This document shows positions 12,917-16,122 of a stretch of DNA of 16,122 nt, piece by piece (position 1 is the first letter of the stretch; every line of letters starts with the position of its first letter). The position numbers and the translations under genes were made by a program. Below the pieces are notes generated by a model. It saw only the letters and a program-made list of their open reading frames with translations, was not told the DNA's origin and searched no databases. Origin of the DNA: DAOTVD01 sp034437075 (GTDB taxonomy: Bacteria; Chloroflexota; Anaerolineae; Aggregatilineales; J027); NCBI GenBank assembly GCA_034437075.1, contig DAOTVD010000195.1:1-16122 (forward strand), given 5' to 3'.

Positions 12917-14480
12917 CCGTCGTAGGAATTCCCTGCATCATGCAACGGCCCGCTGCGACCTCGCAGCGCTGTATGAGGCTCCCAGCGACATAGACCCCAA
13001 AGCTATCCCCAGATTCCCACACCATATTTGAGTTGTTGAGTAAAGTAACCGAACCCGTTTCAACTTGCGGATTACACAGGTCTGGGCGCCTTAATTCGGT
13101 TCCCCTGAGCAGCACGTAACCACATTGCCGAGGGGGCCACGCGGCGACGGTGTTGCCGCCAAACTCACTGAGCGGAAATTCGCGGCCATTCTGGCGGAGC
13201 ACCACCGCCGTTAAATTAAGCGTCTGCCCGGTGGGGTTGCGTACGGTCAGCGTGGTCTCATCATAAAACAGTTCTAGCTGGCCATTCCCTGCACTCCCGA
13301 CAGGCCCTTCCTCGTTAACGGCGGTGTCATCACCAGACTGTTCTCCGGCAGTGTCTTCTGTATCTTCGGAGCCCGTTGTTAAGACGACAAAAGCGGCGAC
13401 CAGCAGAGCCACGACTACCAGCGCAATCAGCGCGATAGGCAGCACCCCCCGGCGCACTGGCGCTTTGGCGGGGGCAGGGCTGGCCACGGGGGCGGGTTGC
13501 ATCCTCGCATCGCGTGAATATTCGGTGCTATCGTCTTCCATGATCGGTGGCGCTTGGATGAGCGGTGCGGGTGCATAAGGGCGTGGGGCCTGGCCTGCGC
13601 TCATCCCCTCAGCCAGCGCCTGCTCAAGCGCATTAATAAATTCTATCGCGGTCTGATGGCGGTCTTCGGGTTTTTTGGCCAACACCTTCAGCATGACGTT
13701 TTCAACCGCCTGGTTTAATTCTGGGCGCCATTCACGCGGGGATGGCGGCGGTTTGGTGACATGGCTCAGCGCGATTCCAATTGGCGTTTCGTCGTCTTCG
13801 AAGGGCGGATTGCCCGTCAGAATTTCGTAGATAATGACGCCAAAGGAGTAAATATCGCTTTGCGGGTTGGCCGAAGCCGAAGAAATCGCTTGCTCAGGCG
13901 AAATATAACGAGGTGTCCCGAAGGCTGATCCTGTGGTGACGGTTGTATCGACCCGTAAAACGAGCCCAAAATCCATCAAAACGGCATGGGGCCGGGTCGG
14001 GTCTTCGCTTTCGGTGGTTTCGAGCATGATATTGGCGGGCTTGACATCCCGATGAATGACGCCGCGCTTGTGGGCATAATCCAGGGCGGCGGCCACCTGA
14101 CGCGCAATATGTATGAGCTCGTCAAAAGCCATATATTCTGATTTTTGGCGCAGGTTTTTCATCCGTTTGGAAAGCGGTATCCCATCGATATATTTCATCG
14201 CGATGTAGTGGATACCTTCTTCTTTGCCGTAGCGATAGATCGTGACGATATTCGCGTGGCTATCGAGCGAACTGATGGCTTGGGCTTCGCGGCGGAAGCG
14301 ATTCATCATTTCATCAGCAAGTTCTTCATCCAGGGTAATAATCTTGACAGCCACCGGACGCTGAAGCTGCGTATCTTGGGCCTCGTAGACCCGGCCCATC
14401 CCCCCTTTGGCGATCAAGCGCTCGATATGGTAATCGCCCACATGGAGGCCGATCATAGGGTCTTGTCTTGTGTCCGTCAA
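12909..14480 (-). CDS. Transmembrane Hanks-type Ser/Thr protein kinase
   Basis: The product has 523 residues. The TTG at 14480 is chosen over the ATG at 14456 because a perfect AGGAGGT lies 5 nt upstream. The kinase domain (about 17-290) is complete: the glycine loop AKGGMGRVY, Lys46 in AVK, Glu65, the catalytic loop HRDVKPAN with Asp145, DFG (170-172), an activation loop with TVTTGSAFGTPRYISPEQ rich in Thr/Ser, and SDIYSFGVIIYEILTG. A Pro/Ala-rich juxtamembrane linker (about 295-343) and one membrane helix (about 346-368) follow. The external part begins with an acidic linker and ends in a beta-rich domain (about 400-516) with four cysteines (453, 469, 506, 513) that could form two disulfides. 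There are no PASTA repeats. The external domain is therefore an unusual candidate sensor. The gene is 62 bp downstream of the receiver/Roadblock gene and is coupled to the GNAT gene. Confidence 0.93.
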   Translation of the reverse strand: MTDTRQDPMIGLHVGDYHIERLIAKGGMGRVYEAQDTQLQRPVAVKIITLDEELADEMMNRFRREAQAISSLDSHANIVTIYRYGKEEGIHYIAMKYIDGIPLSKRMKNLRQKSEYMAFDELIHIARQVAAALDYAHKRGVIHRDVKPANIMLETTESEDPTRPHAVLMDFGLVLRVDTTVTTGSAFGTPRYISPEQAISSASANPQSDIYSFGVIIYEILTGNPPFEDDETPIGIALSHVTKPPPSPREWRPELNQAVENVMLKVLAKKPEDRHQTAIEFINALEQALAEGMSAGQAPRPYAPAPLIQAPPIMEDDSTEYSRDARMQPAPVASPAPAKAPVRRGVLPIALIALVVVALLVAAFVVLTTGSEDTEDTAGEQSGDDTAVNEEGPVGSAGNGQLELFYDETTLTVRNPTGQTLNLTAVVLRQNGREFPLSEFGGNTVAAWPPRQCGYVLLRGTELRRPDLCNPQVETGSVTLLNNSNMVWESGDSFGVYVAGSLIQRCEVAAGRCMMQGIPTTDG

Positions 14481-14542
14481 CTATTACCTCCTCATGCTTG
14501 CGCGAGAGCCTGTAACCTGTATTGATAAAGGCCATCTGCGGG

Positions 14543-15691
14543 TTATTCGTCCAAAATGCCCAGATTCATCGCTTCGTCAAATGAGACATTATCCCCACCT
14601 CTGAAGATTTCATCCTGTTTCAGGTCATCTTCAGAAAACAGGCTATCGAATTCACTTTCGTCTATGTCTTGGCTAAAGAGCTTATCAGGGTCTAGCTCGT
14701 CTAGCGGGTCTAGTTGTAGAGCTGCGGTGCGTTCTTCAGGTATGGTCGGTTGGGTGTCTTGCTCATCGGGTTTAGGTTCTGTTTGTGCGCTGGTGTCTTC
14801 GACGGGCATCTCATCGCCCAGAACGGGCATAGACTGCGTAATAACGCTAACTTGCCGACGATAACCCCAGGCTTTTTCTTCGCCTAGTTTTTCGATGAGC
14901 CCTTCGGCCTCTTTACGCCCGTAGTTGGTCACGGGGCCAAATTGGGGCCGTTTCGTGCCATCAAAAATGAGCACCGCGAAATAATGCAACCCGAGCGCAA
15001 TAGCAAAGACATCGTAGTTGCTGCCGTCATAATATTGCAGGCTGGCAGCATTACCGCCGAGGAGATCGCGCAATTCGATGGTGTGGGTAAAGGATGGGGC
15101 GAGCGTTGCCGCACATAAACCCACATCAAAGTAGCCCGTAATGCCCTCGGTGAGCACCACGCGCCCCATGCGGTCGGCCACAAATGCGCCTAGGGCGGAT
15201 GTTTCACGCATCATTGGCACCAGATGTTCGCGCAGGGTTCGCTCATCTACTTCGGGCACGCTGCCGATGTTCAAACCGCCCTCGCGCCGGGTATCCCCTT
15301 CTTGGGCCGTGACGGCAGCTTCGCCATCCAACCCCACACGCAACGCGCGCAAGAATTCATCGCCCACAGGGCGCACAAGAAAAGTGAACGAAGCGCTGGC
15401 AAGTTGGTCTGAATCAACGCTCGGGTCATTTGGCGCGGCTAGGACGATGACAGGCGTTCCGGCGCTAACGCGGATAGCCCGCGCGGCTAGGTCAAGGCCC
15501 GTGGTATTGGGCAAGCTATAGGCCGTCACCAGCAAATCTACCTGAGCATTAGAGAGCTCAGCTAATGCGTCATCGGCGTTCGGGACTTCGACGAGGATAT
15601 AGCGACGGTCAAGCAACACCAGGGCGCCGCGTAAAATGTTGCCAATTTGGTGGGTATTATCGACTGCGAGGATGCGAGGAACAGAAGCCAT
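14543..15691 (-). CDS. Pseudo-receiver plus Roadblock/LC7-like protein
   Basis: The product has 382 residues. The ATG at 15691 has GGAAAG 7 nt upstream. The frame continues to 15736, but the extra codons run over the likely promoter. Residues 4-122 have the response-regulator receiver fold (RILAVDN, DLLVTAYSLPNTTG, PVIVLAA, FLVRPVG). The phospho-acceptor position, four residues before the conserved Pro61, is Ala57 (codon GCC). The conserved Thr is Ala85 and the conserved Lys is Arg107, so normal His-Asp phosphorylation should be impossible. Residues about 150-270 resemble a Roadblock/LC7 domain (LGAFVADRMGRVVLTEG, FAVLIFDGTK), a fold that often binds small GTPases or other regulators. The last ~90 residues are acidic and probably disordered, with repeated DELDPDKLFSQDIDESEFDS-like stretches. 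It likely acts as a docking or adaptor protein for the kinase encoded 62 bp downstream. The Roadblock call is moderate. Confidence 0.82.
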   Translation of the reverse strand: MASVPRILAVDNTHQIGNILRGALVLLDRRYILVEVPNADDALAELSNAQVDLLVTAYSLPNTTGLDLAARAIRVSAGTPVIVLAAPNDPSVDSDQLASASFTFLVRPVGDEFLRALRVGLDGEAAVTAQEGDTRREGGLNIGSVPEVDERTLREHLVPMMRETSALGAFVADRMGRVVLTEGITGYFDVGLCAATLAPSFTHTIELRDLLGGNAASLQYYDGSNYDVFAIALGLHYFAVLIFDGTKRPQFGPVTNYGRKEAEGLIEKLGEEKAWGYRRQVSVITQSMPVLGDEMPVEDTSAQTEPKPDEQDTQPTIPEERTAALQLDPLDELDPDKLFSQDIDESEFDSLFSEDDLKQDEIFRGGDNVSFDEAMNLGILDE

Positions 15692-15716
15692 AGCATATCT
15701 TTCCAAACGATTGTGC

Positions 15717-15779
15717 ATCATGATCATTATAACCAATGCAGAACAACCCGACGATGGGTAGCTGCACCTTTATCATGAT
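15717..15779. promoter_or_regulatory. Two ATCATGAT palindromes around the signalling-operon promoter
   Basis: ATCATGAT occurs at 15717-15724 and again at 15772-15779; the second is the core of the 10-bp palindrome TATCATGATA. Their centres are 55 bp apart, close to five helical turns. A perfect TATAAT on the minus strand (15731-15726) lies between them, without a clear -35. The first copy would cover the transcription start (near 15719) of the minus-strand operon. This arrangement fits a paired operator, but no regulator is identified. Confidence 0.45.
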
Positions 15780-15846
15780 ACCACGTTCCGAGCGGCTTTC
15801 GGGTAGGCTGGCCCCGATTAAAACTGTACGATTGGGACACTGTGGG

Positions 15847-15852
15847 TACAAT
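15847..15852 (+). promoter_or_regulatory. Possible -10 element of the lipoprotein gene
   Basis: TACAAT matches the -10 consensus at five of six positions and would start transcription near 15859, about 24 nt before the ATG at 15883. No good -35 lies 16-18 bp upstream, so it may need an activator or may be fortuitous. Confidence 0.3.
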
Positions 15853-15882
15853 GGAGGCTAAGAGATTGTGGAGATTGGGTAA

Positions 15883-16122
15883 ATGATGCGAATTCACCCC
15901 TATATTCGGCTAGTGATCTTGTTCGGGGTCATGCTATTTGGTTTGGTTGGCTGTTTTCGAGATGCCAGCGATGGCGAAGGCGATAGCACCGCTGTGCCCG
16001 TTTCCAATTTTTTGGACCTAGCCAGTGCGACACCTAGCCCGCGTCCGGCTGTGCCCACCCTGACGGCCACCCCCCCACGTGTACCAACCGAAACCCTGGC
16101 CCCCGGCGGCCCGCCCGTGAAT
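15883..16122 (+). CDS. Putative lipoprotein, 3'-truncated by the window edge
   Basis: Only the first 80 codons are visible and the frame is open to the last base. The protein begins with a lipoprotein signal: MMRIHPYIRL, a hydrophobic core VILFGVMLFGLVG, and the lipobox LVGC with Cys at residue 24, followed by an acidic segment and then a Pro/Thr/Ser/Ala-rich low-complexity linker (ATPSPRPAVPTLTATPP). Such a linker usually separates the lipid anchor from a globular domain, which here lies beyond the window. GGAG at 15870-15873 is 9 nt before the ATG at 15883; a second ATG directly follows and could also serve. The gene is divergent from the kinase operon and shares its intergenic region. No function can be given. 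Confidence 0.8.
   Translation, partial: MMRIHPYIRLVILFGVMLFGLVGCFRDASDGEGDSTAVPVSNFLDLASATPSPRPAVPTLTATPPRVPTETLAPGGPPVN

Noticed and set aside
15851..15886. An 11-codon frame starting at ATG 15851 that ends in an overlap with the lipoprotein start.
   Set aside because: Its ATG overlaps the only plausible -10 box (TACAAT), so it would not be transcribed from that promoter, and it has no ribosome site.

Overview
The window reads as one stretch of a bacterial chromosome of fairly high GC content, with short intergenic gaps, several overlapping gene ends, and no rRNA, tRNA, CRISPR array, transposase or phage gene that I could recognise. The mix of exported SH3b-repeat proteins, an oligopeptide-type solute-binding protein beside secG, an AmmeMemoRadiSam B protein, a Hanks-type kinase with a receiver/Roadblock partner, and an excisionase-like HTH protein with a helical tail recalls environmental Chloroflexota (Anaerolineae-like). 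This assignment is an inference from gene style, not from a marker gene.

Layout. Bases 3-701 hold the 3' end of an SH3b protein gene. It converges on a second, four-repeat exported SH3b gene (764-1888, minus), with a 16-bp perfect hairpin between them. Bases 1889-2464 are the only long non-coding stretch. It contains two GAATTC-centred palindromes, a 13-bp direct repeat, an inverted repeat and a good sigma70-type promoter for secG (2465-2695). A family 5 solute-binding protein follows (2715-4409) and overlaps the convergent gene rluE (4406-5020, minus) by 4 nt. Divergent from rluE are amrB (5084-5935) and priA (5983-8625).

A promoter right after priA starts a four-gene plus-strand run: HTH regulator (8679-9338), class I methyltransferase with a C-terminal zinc ribbon (9348-10250), short-chain dehydrogenase (10298-11077) and membrane-anchored alpha/beta hydrolase with an Asp nucleophile (11070-12074). 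The last two overlap by 8 nt, so the set is probably one operon. Its substrate is unknown.

The right end is a minus-strand signalling operon read from 15691 down to 12056: a pseudo-receiver plus Roadblock-like protein, a transmembrane Ser/Thr kinase whose TTG start has a perfect Shine-Dalgarno, and a two-domain GNAT acetyltransferase whose start overlaps the kinase stop. It is divergent from a lipoprotein gene cut by the window edge (15883-16122). The intergenic region between them carries two copies of the palindrome ATCATGAT, 55 bp apart. This operon is the most interesting part of the window: its receiver domain has lost the phospho-accepting Asp and the conserved Thr and Lys, so any input to it should be something other than His-Asp phosphotransfer.

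Everything here is from reading the sequence. No database search or structure prediction was run.
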